From positions 62,001 to 126,000 of the forward strand of contig JBKCPL010000029.1 in assembly GCA_046309355.1 (NCBI GenBank): 64,000 nt of DNA, in the 5' to 3' direction. Under the pieces are notes generated by a model. That model was given only the letters and a program-made list of their open reading frames with translations, had not been told where the DNA came from and did not search any database. Below, piece by piece: positions 26,102-34,928 of the stretch. Both the position numbers and the translations under genes were made by a program. The DNA comes from CAYSBE01 sp046309355 (GTDB lineage: Bacteria > Bacteroidota > Bacteroidia > UKL13-3). Each line of letters opens with the position of its first letter. The first letter of the stretch is position 1.

Positions 26102-26511
26102 TTCGACTTGTTTCCCTTTTTGTATTCAGTCAAATAAAGCAACGTTAAATCTTCATCGCGAAGCAATATTCGACCGGCTTCAAGATCATTGAATAATTTG
26201 TAAACGTGTGGCAAGCCATTGCGTGTTATCAGTGCACTTCCCGTTTCAGCTATATAGTTATAGTACCCTTGACTAGTGTCTGTTCCTCTGACAAATAAAA
26301 TATTATCCGGATTCCACACCCAAATCCAATCAGGCTGTGCAGTACTTCCTTCATCAGGCAAGCTTTGTTCATCACACCATTTACTCTGTTTAACCTTTCC
26401 AGCTTCCTCTCTTTCAATCAAGCATTTTACTTTCCATGTTCCAATAAATGTTTGTGCATCTGCATGTGTGAGTGTAATAAAGAGGAAAACGTTTAGAAGA
26501 AGTGATTTCAT
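26098..26511 (-). CDS. Small secreted protein of unknown function
   Basis: 137 residues with a signal peptide (MKSLLLNVFLFITLTHADAQ). The mature part begins TFIGTWKVKC, resembling the first strand of lipocalin-like 'GTW' domains, and contains two cysteines (in VKCLIE and KWCDEQ) that could pair. The tail is lysine-rich. Its stop overlaps the start of the dioxygenase gene by four bases, so the pair is probably one unit. I recognise no specific family. Confidence 0.7.
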   Translation of the reverse strand: MKSLLLNVFLFITLTHADAQTFIGTWKVKCLIEREEAGKVKQSKWCDEQSLPDEGSTAQPDWIWVWNPDNILFVRGTDTSQGYYNYIAETGSALITRNGLPHVYKLFNDLEAGRILLRDEDLTLLYLTEYKKGNKSK

Positions 26512-26559
26512 CGCTAATTATTTTTAATTGTAATAATACAAAAACGATCATCAAAAATA

Positions 26560-26583
26560 AAGCGCAGCATTGCTGCTGCGCTT
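26560..26583 (-). terminator. Terminator of the marR-yceI unit (distal)
   Basis: On the minus strand AAGCGCAGCA-GCAA-TGCTGCGCTT, a 10-bp stem with a four-base loop, is followed by TATTTTTGA. Confidence 0.85.
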
Positions 26584-26602
26584 CAACCTAAACTATGAAA
26601 AC

Positions 26603-26630
26603 ACCTTTACACTACCCTCAATGTAAAGGT
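26603..26630 (-). terminator. Possible proximal terminator after yceI
   Basis: ACCTTTACA and TGTAAAGGT form a 9-bp stem around a ten-base loop; on the minus strand it is followed by GTTTTCAT. It is weaker than the hairpin 20 bases downstream. Confidence 0.55.
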
Positions 26631-26645
26631 ATTTTCAGCTATGTA

Positions 26646-27260
26646 TTATTGGGCAACGATAAAAACTTTGATATTAAAATCGTTGTCGATGGCTTTGTCA
26701 CCAATATCAGCAAAGAATGATTTTGAACCGTAGCGTATATCGTACAACGTACGATCAATGTTAAAATCAGCTTTTGCTGTTACTTTACCCTTGTTAATTA
26801 CAACCAGTGCCGGAAACTGCACTTCTTTTGTAATTCCTTTTACCGTAAGGTCAGCAGCAATGGTGTAGTTGTCTTTACCTTCACTGGCTTTTGCTCCGGC
26901 TATGGGTGTAGCACTTTTTATTTTAAGAACTGCAGTCGGGTGTTTTTCTACAGAGAAAAAATCATCCGATTTTAAATGTCCTACCAATTTTGACTTCCAC
27001 TCACCGGTCAGGTCAGTGTTGTCTATGGTAGTCATGTTCATGGTAAACGTGCCGCCTGTTAATTTGTTTTGATCTACATTAATTTCTCCGGTTTGAAACT
27101 GCACTGAACCAAAATGTTCGCCAGTTACTTTTTTGGCATGCCACTTAATGGTGCTTTCCTTTGAATTGATTTTCAGTGATGTAGCTGTTTTTCCCGGAGG
27201 AGTTGCAGTGGCCAGCAAACCCAGTGCTGCCAGTGCAAGTGTTAAAATTGACTTTTTCAT
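26646..27260 (-). CDS. YceI-family periplasmic lipid-binding protein
   Basis: 204 residues with a signal peptide (about 20 residues, ending LLATA). The YceI lipocalin-like barrel is clear: 'SKESTIKWHAKKVTGEHFG', 'GGTFTMNMTTIDNTDLTGEWKSKL', 'HLKSDDFFSVEKHPTAVLKI' and the C-terminal 'DFNIDRTLYDIRYGSKSFF'. Family members bind isoprenoid or long-chain lipids in the periplasm. It overlaps marR by four bases, so it is almost certainly controlled by that repressor. Confidence 0.93.
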   Translation of the reverse strand: MKKSILTLALAALGLLATATPPGKTATSLKINSKESTIKWHAKKVTGEHFGSVQFQTGEINVDQNKLTGGTFTMNMTTIDNTDLTGEWKSKLVGHLKSDDFFSVEKHPTAVLKIKSATPIAGAKASEGKDNYTIAADLTVKGITKEVQFPALVVINKGKVTAKADFNIDRTLYDIRYGSKSFFADIGDKAIDNDFNIKVFIVAQ

Positions 27261-27721
27261 GGTTGTATGTGTATTCTTAATTTATCGAGTAATGTGTTTA
27301 ATTGTATGGCTTCGCGTTCCGACAATCCGCAAAGTTTTGCATTCATGACTGTAAGTTGGGGGTCAATTTTACTTAACAATTTAAGCCCCTTCTTGTTTAT
27401 GGAAACATTTACCTGCCTGCGGTCTTGGTCACACGCATTGCGCACAACCAGCTTGCATACCAGTAACTTGTCTATTAATCGAGAGGCATTAGACATTTTA
27501 TCAAGCATACGTTCCTGCACTACCGTTACGGTTACCGGCTGAGGATACGAGCCACGTAGAATGCGTAACACGTTGTATTGCTGTGGTGACAATCCGAATT
27601 CTTTAAAAAAACGAATCTGATGCGTTCCTATTTGATTGGTTGTATACATCAGATTAACCAATGCTTTTTCGTGTTCGCTGTTAAACTTATCTTGTTTTAT
27701 GGCTTGTGTAATCGGTAACAT
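27257..27721 (-). CDS. MarR-family transcriptional regulator
   Basis: 154 residues. The winged-helix core is visible ('GLSPQQYNVLRILRGS' and the recognition-helix region 'VQERMLDKMSNASRLIDKL', then the wing 'RQVNVSINKKG'). The ATG at 27721 is preferred over the ATG at 27748, because the upstream 27 bases contain the promoter -7 box. It overlaps yceI and probably regulates both. A palindrome lies within its own promoter, suggesting autorepression. The ligand is unknown; phenolic or stress signals are typical of the family. Confidence 0.9.
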   Translation of the reverse strand: MLPITQAIKQDKFNSEHEKALVNLMYTTNQIGTHQIRFFKEFGLSPQQYNVLRILRGSYPQPVTVTVVQERMLDKMSNASRLIDKLLVCKLVVRNACDQDRRQVNVSINKKGLKLLSKIDPQLTVMNAKLCGLSEREAIQLNTLLDKLRIHIQP

Positions 27722-27729
27722 GTAGACCG

Positions 27730-27760
27730 CAAATATATGTATATACATTTATTGTACAAA
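27730..27760 (-). promoter_or_regulatory. marR-yceI promoter
   Basis: On the minus strand TTTG (27757-27760), 19 bases, TATATTTG (27730-27737), a perfect match to the Bacteroidota consensus. The -7 box ends only eight bases before the ATG, so the mRNA should be leaderless or have a leader of a few bases. Confidence 0.8.
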
Positions 27761-27779
27761 CATATTATGTAGTAACATA
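27737..27779. promoter_or_regulatory. Candidate MarR operators
   Basis: ATGTATATACAT (27737-27748) is a perfect 12-base palindrome lying in the promoter spacer and touching the -7 box. A second inverted repeat, TATGT-AGTA-ACATA (27766-27779), lies just upstream of the -33 element. The spacing and AT-rich half-sites suit MarR dimers. Confidence 0.55.
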
Positions 27780-27818
27780 TTTTTCTACTGGCTATGAGAA
27801 CGTTAATTTTAATCTGAA

Positions 27819-29444
27819 TCAATACACCTTTATCCCATTAACATAGGTGGCTTCAGGTTTCAACTGAAATAGTTGCGAAAGAGAAAGACGGCTGATATCC
27901 TTCTTATAAACCACAAAATCTGCGAAGTAGTTCTGCTTTAAGTTACCTGTATTGTGCTCCATAAAAGCTGCTTTTGCTGCCCATGTGGTCATTCCGTAAA
28001 GTGCTTGCCAGTGTGTAAGTTTATTTTCAGGCTGAAAGCCTCCTTCAGGGTAACCCTTTGCATCTTTACGCTGTGTAGCTGCTATGTAGGTCAGCATGGG
28101 ATTCACGTGTTCTACCGGAAAATCAGTACCCAGTGGTAGCCATCCGTTTTGCTGCAATAAAACCTGATAGGCGTATGCATGCACTATACGTTCTTTTCCT
28201 AATCGGTTTGCAGCCCAGTACATATCACTTGTAGCATGTGTGGGTTGTACACTGGGAATAATAGCGTGCGTTTTGTAAAATACATAGTCATCCGGATTCA
28301 TTACCTGTGCATGTTCAATTCTCCATCTTCGGTCATTTGCTTTGGTCAAGTTTTCGCTGTAAAGTTTTAGCAAAAGGCGATTGGCAGAATCGCCAATACA
28401 ATGCGTGTTTAGCTGAAACGATGACGATGCAATCCGTTCTACAAATCCCTTCATTGTATTTGCTTCAGTAATAATCATTCCATGGTGATTGGCATCGTGG
28501 TACTTATTTAAAAGACAAGCACCACGGGAGCCTAATGCGCCATCAGCATACATTTTAAAACTACCTATTCGTAATTTATCGGTTGTATAAACTCCTCTCT
28601 TCAACCAGTAGGAAACGGCTGTGCTGTCAATACTAACCATTCCATTGATTCTTAGTTTAAGAAGGCCACACGCATGCAACGAATCTATAAGTAAAAGCAA
28701 CTCCGTTGGTAATCCCGCATCAGTAAGTGCAGTAATGCCGTATGAGAAACAGGTGTCCTGTGCTGCAAGCAATGCTTTGACGTGAGTCGCATTCGAATAC
28801 TTTGGTAATTTGGCCGCTGCTAAATCAACTGCATTATCTATTAACACACCGGTTGGTCGGTTGGATTTCAGAAGAACGTCACCACCTTGAATTTTTGTTT
28901 GAGAGTTAATGCCTGCTAAGTTTAACAAATACGCATTAGCCACTGCTGCATGACCGTCAATGCGTTTAAGCAAAACGGGTATGTGACTGAAATGTTCATT
29001 GAGTAGCTGATTGTCCGGAAATACATTACCCCATCTGTTTTGATCCCAACCCCTACCTAGCAAAACCTCAGGCTTATACTTTTCGTAAAAGGCCTTACAG
29101 CGCTCAATCACTTCCTGCCATGTGTTGCAGCTGCTCAAATCTACTTGTTGCAGAGATATTCCATACCCCCAGAAATGTGCGTGTGCATCATGCCATCCCG
29201 GATAGATATGACTGCCTTGCATATCAATCAGTGTATCGGTAATGTATTGTGCTTTTGCATCGGTATACGAACCGGTCAGCTGTATTAACCCGTCCTTTAT
29301 CACTATGCATTCATGAGGTTTCTGTGTGGAATCCATGATATGCACGACCGCATTATAAACTATTTTATCGGCCTGTATTTTCCTACTTTTGCTGCACGAT
29401 ATCAGCACTGTCAGAACGAGCAAGTGAACAATTCCTTTTTTCAT
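27819..29444 (-). CDS. Exported amidohydrolase (YtcJ-like, Amidohydro_3)
   Basis: 541 residues with a lipoprotein signal (MKKGIVHLLVLTVLISC, Cys17). Metal-dependent hydrolase features are HDAHAHFWG (His88, His90), NTHCIGDSAN in the middle, RRWRIEHAQVM and the late aspartate in LGTDFPVEHVNP. This is the YtcJ/NfdA type, which hydrolyses amide or formamide bonds; the substrate is unknown. The lipid anchor places it on the periplasmic face or outer membrane. Its first 21 bases overlap the likely start of the divergent DUF4421 gene. Confidence 0.9.
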   Translation of the reverse strand: MKKGIVHLLVLTVLISCSKSRKIQADKIVYNAVVHIMDSTQKPHECIVIKDGLIQLTGSYTDAKAQYITDTLIDMQGSHIYPGWHDAHAHFWGYGISLQQVDLSSCNTWQEVIERCKAFYEKYKPEVLLGRGWDQNRWGNVFPDNQLLNEHFSHIPVLLKRIDGHAAVANAYLLNLAGINSQTKIQGGDVLLKSNRPTGVLIDNAVDLAAAKLPKYSNATHVKALLAAQDTCFSYGITALTDAGLPTELLLLIDSLHACGLLKLRINGMVSIDSTAVSYWLKRGVYTTDKLRIGSFKMYADGALGSRGACLLNKYHDANHHGMIITEANTMKGFVERIASSSFQLNTHCIGDSANRLLLKLYSENLTKANDRRWRIEHAQVMNPDDYVFYKTHAIIPSVQPTHATSDMYWAANRLGKERIVHAYAYQVLLQQNGWLPLGTDFPVEHVNPMLTYIAATQRKDAKGYPEGGFQPENKLTHWQALYGMTTWAAKAAFMEHNTGNLKQNYFADFVVYKKDISRLSLSQLFQLKPEATYVNGIKVY

Positions 29445-30497
29445 ATCTGCAAATGTATTTCATTAACAGCGGTTTTGCTATGTACCCTATATTGTAAGAT
29501 TGGTTATGCTCAATCTAAAGACGATACAGCTTACTACAGTCTAAGGCAAAAATACATAAGCGATAAAACAGAGATGATTAACCTGTCTGTGTTTATCCGA
29601 AATCCCGACAATGCCGTACAGTATAATTCATCGTACCTGCTTCAACTAAATCCCAATGATCCGAACCAACTTGGAATACGTATACAGCACAAATGGCTGG
29701 GTATAGAATTGGCATTTTCTCCTAAATCAACCCAATTAAAAAACCGGGGCAGTACGGATTACTTTGGTTTGCATTTGTTTTCATATGGGCGTAAGCTGGC
29801 ATTCAACGGTTATTACCTGAATTATGAGGGCTACCATCTGACTAATTATAAAACATTTGACACGCTTAACATAATCGGTAGGTTTCCTGTTTATCCAATG
29901 ATGAACACCACGAATTGGGGCGGCAGCTTAACGTATATATTCAATCATAAAAAGTTCTCGTTGCGGTCGGTATATTTCTTAAACGAGATTCAGAAAAAGT
30001 CTGCCGGTTCGTTCACACTAAACATGGCATATAATAATTTTTCATTCAGCAATCCTGGCGGTCTGGTTCCTAATGAGGTGAGTAAAAAATTTACCGCATC
30101 GGCATTAATTCAATCGGGACAATTTCAGTCAGTTAGCCTTATCCCTGCCTACTACCATACGTTTGTGGCATGGAAACGTTTCTTTTTTACGCTTGGTGCT
30201 GGCTTAGGACCAATGTTACAATTGATTCAGCTTTCATCAAACATCGATAACGATGAGTTTCTTTCCGGTGTAAGTATTAGAGGAAATGCGAGAAGCGCAT
30301 TTGGCTACAACGGCACTTCATTTTACATTTCCGTAGCCGGAGCAACGGATAATTTTACCTACAACATGGGGCAGGAAAGACGTATTTCAACTGTAATAAG
30401 CGAAAGCAGAATTATACTGGGATATAGATTGAAAGCAACCGGTTTGCTCAAAAAGGGTTCTGACCTAATGGAAAAAGTTCCTATTCGGTATAATTAG
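29424..30497 (+). CDS. DUF4421-family outer-membrane protein
   Basis: 357 residues from a GTG at 29424. This start gives a signal peptide (MNNSFFHICKCISLTAVLLCTLYCKIGYAQ). Starting at 29313 or 29340 would put the first 30-odd residues antisense to the amidohydrolase gene and ahead of the signal. There is no in-frame ATG after the overlap. The mature protein has the DUF4421 look: 'VQYNSSYLLQLNPNDPNQLGIRIQHKWLGIELAF' followed by many beta strands ('YFGLHLFSYGRKLAFNGYYLNYEGY', 'FFTLGAGLGPML'), and is probably a barrel. Function unknown. Confidence 0.75.
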   Translation: MNNSFFHICKCISLTAVLLCTLYCKIGYAQSKDDTAYYSLRQKYISDKTEMINLSVFIRNPDNAVQYNSSYLLQLNPNDPNQLGIRIQHKWLGIELAFSPKSTQLKNRGSTDYFGLHLFSYGRKLAFNGYYLNYEGYHLTNYKTFDTLNIIGRFPVYPMMNTTNWGGSLTYIFNHKKFSLRSVYFLNEIQKKSAGSFTLNMAYNNFSFSNPGGLVPNEVSKKFTASALIQSGQFQSVSLIPAYYHTFVAWKRFFFTLGAGLGPMLQLIQLSSNIDNDEFLSGVSIRGNARSAFGYNGTSFYISVAGATDNFTYNMGQERRISTVISESRIILGYRLKATGLLKKGSDLMEKVPIRYN

Positions 30498-31395
30498 TTC
30501 GCTTGTGCTTCCACCTTCGGTGACTCCACAACCACAAGTAGGGCGTATGGCGTATGTCGTTTTCCAGTAACTCAATAAATCGTTGTGTAATAAAATTAGT
30601 GGGTTCTTGCTTGGGTTTATCTGTAATGGTCGTAAATCGAACGCGGTAATTTCCACGCTGTGCCTTGTTAATGCTGGCATACACAACGGGATAGTTAAAT
30701 TTCTCTGCAATTTTTTCGGCACCGGTAAAAAAGGCTGTGTCTTGATTCAAAAAATGTGTCCAGTAGGCCTGCTGATTGGAAGGTGACTGATCAGCAATAA
30801 AAGCTGTAAGTGATACGGTTGATTTGGTTTCAGCCAGGTAACGCAATGTATTTTGCATCGGTATAAGTTTAACACTGCAGCGTGCACGGATGGTATAGGT
30901 CAGCCAATCGAAAAACTGGCTGCTAAGTGGATGATACAAGGTATTGGTTTGCCTAGATGAGTGGTAAGTAAACGAAAATCCTCCCCATTCCCAATTGCCG
31001 TAGTGACCCAGAAGGAGAATAACCGAACGTTCCTGCTCAAAATATTGCTCAATCTCTTTAATGTTCTCAAATGTCACTCGGCTCATCATTTCACGTTTCG
31101 ATATGGTCAATGCTTTAAATGTTTCTATAAACACATCAATCATGTGTGCATAATAAGCCCTCATTATTTGGTTCAACTCCCGGTCGGACTTATCCGGAAA
31201 AGAGTTTTTCAAATTTTCCCAAATTACCCGTTTGCGGTATTGTAGAATATCTCTGGTCAGCCATACAAAGAAATCAGCTATTAAATAAAGCACCGACAAT
31301 GGCAACAGCATAAGCAAATAAAGCGGAGCAGCCAAAAGGATATAATACCACTTGAAGGTATAAGGCGTATGCTGTATTCGTGTTGGTTGTTTCAA
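30481..31395 (-). CDS. LpxL/HtrB-like lipid acyltransferase
   Basis: 304 residues of the lysophospholipid/lipid A late acyltransferase family. An N-terminal membrane anchor (about 17-45) precedes the catalytic H-x4-E motif in LLLGHYGNWEWGG (His131, Glu136). 'FIADQSPSNQQAYWTHFLNQDTAFFTGAEKIA' is the conserved substrate-binding region. It would add a secondary acyl chain to lipid A or a related lipid on the inner-membrane face. Its stop region overlaps the convergent DUF4421 gene by 17 bases, and its start overlaps the upstream CoA-transferase gene by four. Confidence 0.9.
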   Translation of the reverse strand: MKQPTRIQHTPYTFKWYYILLAAPLYLLMLLPLSVLYLIADFFVWLTRDILQYRKRVIWENLKNSFPDKSDRELNQIMRAYYAHMIDVFIETFKALTISKREMMSRVTFENIKEIEQYFEQERSVILLLGHYGNWEWGGFSFTYHSSRQTNTLYHPLSSQFFDWLTYTIRARCSVKLIPMQNTLRYLAETKSTVSLTAFIADQSPSNQQAYWTHFLNQDTAFFTGAEKIAEKFNYPVVYASINKAQRGNYRVRFTTITDKPKQEPTNFITQRFIELLENDIRHTPYLWLWSHRRWKHKRTNYTE

Positions 31396-32678
31396 TTTTT
31401 AAAGCGTTCGTGTGCAGCCTTCTCCAGCATATCGCGGTGATCAGGATGCGCTATATGACAAAGTAATTTGGCACGCTGTTCCATATTTTTTCCGTACAAA
31501 TTAACAACACCGTATTCAGTAACTACCCAATGGATATGACCTCGTGTAGTAACTACACCAGCGCCTTGCTTCAGCAGGGGTACAATGCGAGATATGCCAC
31601 TTTTGGTAACTGACGGAAGCGCTATTATTGGCTTGCCGCCTTCTGATAAGGCAGCGCCACGTATGAAATCCATCTGACCGCCAATACCGGAATACTGATA
31701 CGTACCAATAGAGTCGGAACATACTTGACCGGTAAGGTCAATTTCAATGGCACTGTTAATGGCCGTAACCTTCGGATTTTGGCTAATGACACGCGGGTCG
31801 TTTACATATGCAATGTCCAGTGCCTTTATATACGGATGATCATCTACAAACCGATACAGTGTATGGGTGCCAAGTAAAAAGCTGGTAACGCAATACCCAT
31901 TCACCACTTTTTTCATGCTGTTATCTATAATCCCCGACTCAATAAGCGGTATGACACCATCAGAAAACATTTCGGTATGTAAACCCAGGTGTTTAAGATG
32001 TGAAAGGTTCTTCAAAACCTGATCAGGAATTGTTCCAATGCCAAGCTGAAGTGTAGCCCCGTCTTCAACGAGTGATGCTACATGATGTCCGATTTTTTCA
32101 CTTACTGCATCAGCTGCTTCGCTGTAACTTACTTCAGGCAATGCATCGTTTACTTCAACGGCATAGTCAATGCAATGAAATGGAATGAATGCATCACCGT
32201 GCACCCGCGGCATATTCGGATTAACTTGTGCAATTACGGTTTTAGCATATTTTACTGCGGTTTTAGCTACATCTACGGATGTGCCCAACGAACAATATCC
32301 GTGTTTATCTGGAGGCGATACATGTATTAAGGCAACATCAAGTGGCAGTTCACCATTCACAAACAAGCCGGGTATTTCACTTAAAAAAACAGGCACATAG
32401 TCCCCCGTATCATCGTTCACCGATTGCCTGACTGATTCAGAAACAAATAATGAATTGAGAAAAAAATGTCCGCGAAGATCCTCTGATCTTAACTTGATGC
32501 CGTGTAAAGAAATACTTACCAGTTCAACATCACGCAATTCGTTTTTGCGTTCAATAAGAGCCTGAACAAGACGAATGGGAGTAGCTGCACTACCCTGTAT
32601 AAACACCCGTTGTCCGGATGATATATACTTAACGGCATCAGCTGCTGTAGCTATCGATGTGTGTTTCATGTAGCTCAT
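31392..32678 (-). CDS. Acetyl-CoA hydrolase/CoA-transferase family enzyme
   Basis: 428 residues with both halves of the class I CoA-transferase fold. Motifs are 'VALIHVSPPDKHGYCSLGTSVD', 'LQLGIGTIPDQVL', 'GLHTEMFSDGVIPLIESG' and 'GIGGQMDFIRGAALSEGGKPIIALPS'. Members exchange CoA between acetate, propionate, succinate or 4-hydroxybutyrate. The nearby acyl-CoA carboxylase gene suggests short-chain acyl-CoA metabolism, but that is inference. A second ATG three codons in could be the start. It lies nine bases after ferritin and is coupled to the acyltransferase gene. Confidence 0.92.
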   Translation of the reverse strand: MSYMKHTSIATAADAVKYISSGQRVFIQGSAATPIRLVQALIERKNELRDVELVSISLHGIKLRSEDLRGHFFLNSLFVSESVRQSVNDDTGDYVPVFLSEIPGLFVNGELPLDVALIHVSPPDKHGYCSLGTSVDVAKTAVKYAKTVIAQVNPNMPRVHGDAFIPFHCIDYAVEVNDALPEVSYSEAADAVSEKIGHHVASLVEDGATLQLGIGTIPDQVLKNLSHLKHLGLHTEMFSDGVIPLIESGIIDNSMKKVVNGYCVTSFLLGTHTLYRFVDDHPYIKALDIAYVNDPRVISQNPKVTAINSAIEIDLTGQVCSDSIGTYQYSGIGGQMDFIRGAALSEGGKPIIALPSVTKSGISRIVPLLKQGAGVVTTRGHIHWVVTEYGVVNLYGKNMEQRAKLLCHIAHPDHRDMLEKAAHERFKN

Positions 32679-32687
32679 GGGCTACCT

Positions 32688-33203
32688 TTACTTTGACTGT
32701 TCTTCGTTTTTCTGTCCGCTGTAGCCCGATAAGTCACGGTCAAAAAGGTACATGCCGCCTTTATCGTTGCCTATCAAATTGAGTTTATCCAAAATAGTGC
32801 GTGCCAAAGCCTCTTCTTCAATTTGCTCGGCTACATACCACTGCAAAAAATTATGGGTAGTGTAATCCTTCTCTTTCAGGCATACCTCAACAAGTCCGTT
32901 AATTTCATTTGATACATTCACTTCATGTTTCAGCAAATCCTTAAATACAGCATCCAATCCTTTATAGGATGTGGTAACTGCCTTCAATGCCGGAATTTTT
33001 GCCTTGCCACCACGCTCATTAATGTATTTAACAAGCTTCAGCATATGCATGCGTTCTTCATCGCTGTGCTGGTAAAAGAAATTAGCAACACCGTTGTAGC
33101 CATTGTTTTCAGCCCACGATGCCATTGCCAAATAATACTGCGAAGATGCAGCTTCAAGTTCAACCTGCTTATTCAGTGCAGTTTCAATTTTTGTATTTAA
33201 CAT
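32688..33203 (-). CDS. ftnA: Ferritin (non-haem, FtnA type)
   Basis: 171 residues, a normal bacterial ferritin. Ferroxidase-site residues are visible in VELEAASSQYYLA (Glu17) and HSDEERMHMLKL (Glu50, His53), with more in LKHEVNVSNEINGL and WYVAEQIEEEALA. It would oxidise and store iron in a 24-subunit shell. It stands 37 bases after the acyl-CoA carboxylase gene and nine bases before the CoA-transferase gene; iron supply for the cbb3 haems is a possible link but nothing in the sequence shows it. Confidence 0.95.
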   Translation of the reverse strand: MLNTKIETALNKQVELEAASSQYYLAMASWAENNGYNGVANFFYQHSDEERMHMLKLVKYINERGGKAKIPALKAVTTSYKGLDAVFKDLLKHEVNVSNEINGLVEVCLKEKDYTTHNFLQWYVAEQIEEEALARTILDKLNLIGNDKGGMYLFDRDLSGYSGQKNEEQSK

Positions 33204-33240
33204 AAATCAGATTTTTTGTGAGTGATGCGAATGTAAACTA

Positions 33241-34860
33241 TCAGGTTCGAATAACCCCGGGACGAAATTCTTTTTGTATAGGTGCATGATTAGCTGCTTC
33301 AATACCCATTGAAATCCACTTGCGTGTTTCTGTCGGATCTATTATGGCGTCTATCCATAAGCGGGCTGCTGCATAATACGGACTCATTTGCTTGTTATAG
33401 CGATCAGTAATTTGCTTCAGTAGCACTGCATGCTTTTGTTCATCTACCACCTCTCCTTTAGCTTTTAGTGATGCTTCTTCAATTTGCAGCAATACCCGTG
33501 CAGCTTGCTCACCTCCCATTACCGCAATTTTAGCATTGGGCCACGCTACAATTAAACGCGGGTCGTAGGCTTTGCCACACATGGCATAATTGCCTGCACC
33601 ATATGAGTTACCTGTAATAACGGTAAATTTGGGAACTACTGAATTAGCTTGTGCATTTACCAGTTTAGCACCGTCTTTTATTATACCTCCATGCTCACTT
33701 CTGCTTCCTACCATAAAACCGGTTACGTCCTGCAAAAATACAAGCGGTATTTTTTTCTGATTGCAGTTCATGATAAAGTGTGCTGCTTTATCTGCCGCAT
33801 CCGAGTATATTACTCCGCCTATTTGCATTTCCGTTGGATTATCGGCAGCATTTTGTTTGGGCTTTTTTGCTTTTACCACCAACCTGTTATTGGCCACAAT
33901 ACCCACTGCCCAACCGTCAATGCGGGCATATCCGCACAAAATGGTTTTTCCGTACAATTCCTTATATGCATCAAACGATCCGGCATCAACCAGGCGATCA
34001 ATAATTTCCATCACATCAAAAGGTTTGGCAAATTGACCTACTGCTGCGTATACATCATCCATCTGCCGTGAAGGCGCTTTAGGTTCAGCACGGTTAAAGC
34101 CTGCAGGCTGGTAATCGCCCAACTTATCCATAATTCGTTTTATACGATCGAGACAAGCCGCATCATTCTCAAATTTATAGTCGGTAACTCCGCTTATCTC
34201 GCAATGTGTTGAGGCTCCTCCCAGCGTTTCATTGTCAATATCTTCACCTATAGCTGCTTTTACGAGGTAACTGCCCGCTAAAAAAATGGATCCCGTTTTA
34301 TCCACTATCATGGCTTCATCGCTCATAATGGGTAGGTATGCTCCTCCAGCAACGCAACTACCCATCACGGCCGCAATTTGAGTGATGCCCATACTACTCA
34401 TAACTGCATTGTTCCTGAATATTCGTCCGAAATGTTCCTTGTCCGGAAAAATTTCATCTTGCATGGGCAAATACACTCCAGCACTGTCAACCAGGTAAAT
34501 GATGGGAAGTTTATTTTCAATAGCTATTTCCTGTGCACGCAAATTCTTCTTGCCTGTAATGGGAAACCATGCACCGGCTTTTACTGTTGCATCGTTGGCT
34601 ACAACTATGCACTGTCTTCCACTTACATATCCTATTTCTACCACCACTCCACCGCTGGGGCAGCCGCCATGTTCAGCATACATCTCGTGTCCGGCAAATG
34701 CGCCTATTTCTATGCGCGGTTTATCCTTATCAAATAGATAGGCTACACGCTCACGAGCCAGCATTTTACCTTTTTCTTTTTGCTTGGCAGCCGCTTTATC
34801 GCCACCTCCGCGTTGTACTTGGGTCAACTGTTTCTTGAGTTCTTCCAGCAGGTCCTGCAT
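33241..34860 (-). CDS. Acyl-CoA carboxylase, carboxyltransferase (beta) subunit
   Basis: 539 residues from the ATG at 34860; a longer frame to 34944 is rejected because a good promoter lies inside it. This biotin-dependent carboxylase subunit is of the propionyl/methylcrotonyl-CoA type. Features are 'MLARERVAYLFD', 'ARIDGWAVGIVANN', 'LVFLQDVTGFMVGSRSEHGG' and 'VITGNSYGAGNYAMCGKAYDPR' with the glycine-rich oxyanion motifs. Similarity to methylcrotonyl-CoA carboxylase MccB ('GSCVAGGAYLPIMSDEAMIV') is strongest to my eye, so leucine breakdown is the favoured pathway. No biotin-carrier subunit is in the window. Confidence 0.92.
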   Translation of the reverse strand: MQDLLEELKKQLTQVQRGGGDKAAAKQKEKGKMLARERVAYLFDKDKPRIEIGAFAGHEMYAEHGGCPSGGVVVEIGYVSGRQCIVVANDATVKAGAWFPITGKKNLRAQEIAIENKLPIIYLVDSAGVYLPMQDEIFPDKEHFGRIFRNNAVMSSMGITQIAAVMGSCVAGGAYLPIMSDEAMIVDKTGSIFLAGSYLVKAAIGEDIDNETLGGASTHCEISGVTDYKFENDAACLDRIKRIMDKLGDYQPAGFNRAEPKAPSRQMDDVYAAVGQFAKPFDVMEIIDRLVDAGSFDAYKELYGKTILCGYARIDGWAVGIVANNRLVVKAKKPKQNAADNPTEMQIGGVIYSDAADKAAHFIMNCNQKKIPLVFLQDVTGFMVGSRSEHGGIIKDGAKLVNAQANSVVPKFTVITGNSYGAGNYAMCGKAYDPRLIVAWPNAKIAVMGGEQAARVLLQIEEASLKAKGEVVDEQKHAVLLKQITDRYNKQMSPYYAAARLWIDAIIDPTETRKWISMGIEAANHAPIQKEFRPGVIRT

Positions 34861-34893
34861 CTTATTGAATTTTATGAGTGAATACTTGTTTGG

Positions 34894-34923
34894 CAAAGCT
34901 ATAATACAGCCACCAAATTCAAA
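34894..34923 (-). promoter_or_regulatory. Promoter of the acyl-CoA carboxylase gene
   Basis: On the minus strand TTTG (34920-34923), 18 bases, TAGCTTTG (34894-34901), a full consensus match, 33 bases before the ATG. Its -33 element is five bases from the -33 of the ffs promoter on the other strand (CAAA-GTGAA-TTTG). Confidence 0.8.
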
Positions 34924-34928
34924 GTGAA

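Noticed and set aside
33649..34071. 140-residue plus-strand reading frame
   Set aside because: Antisense shadow of the carboxylase gene, whose motifs span the region.
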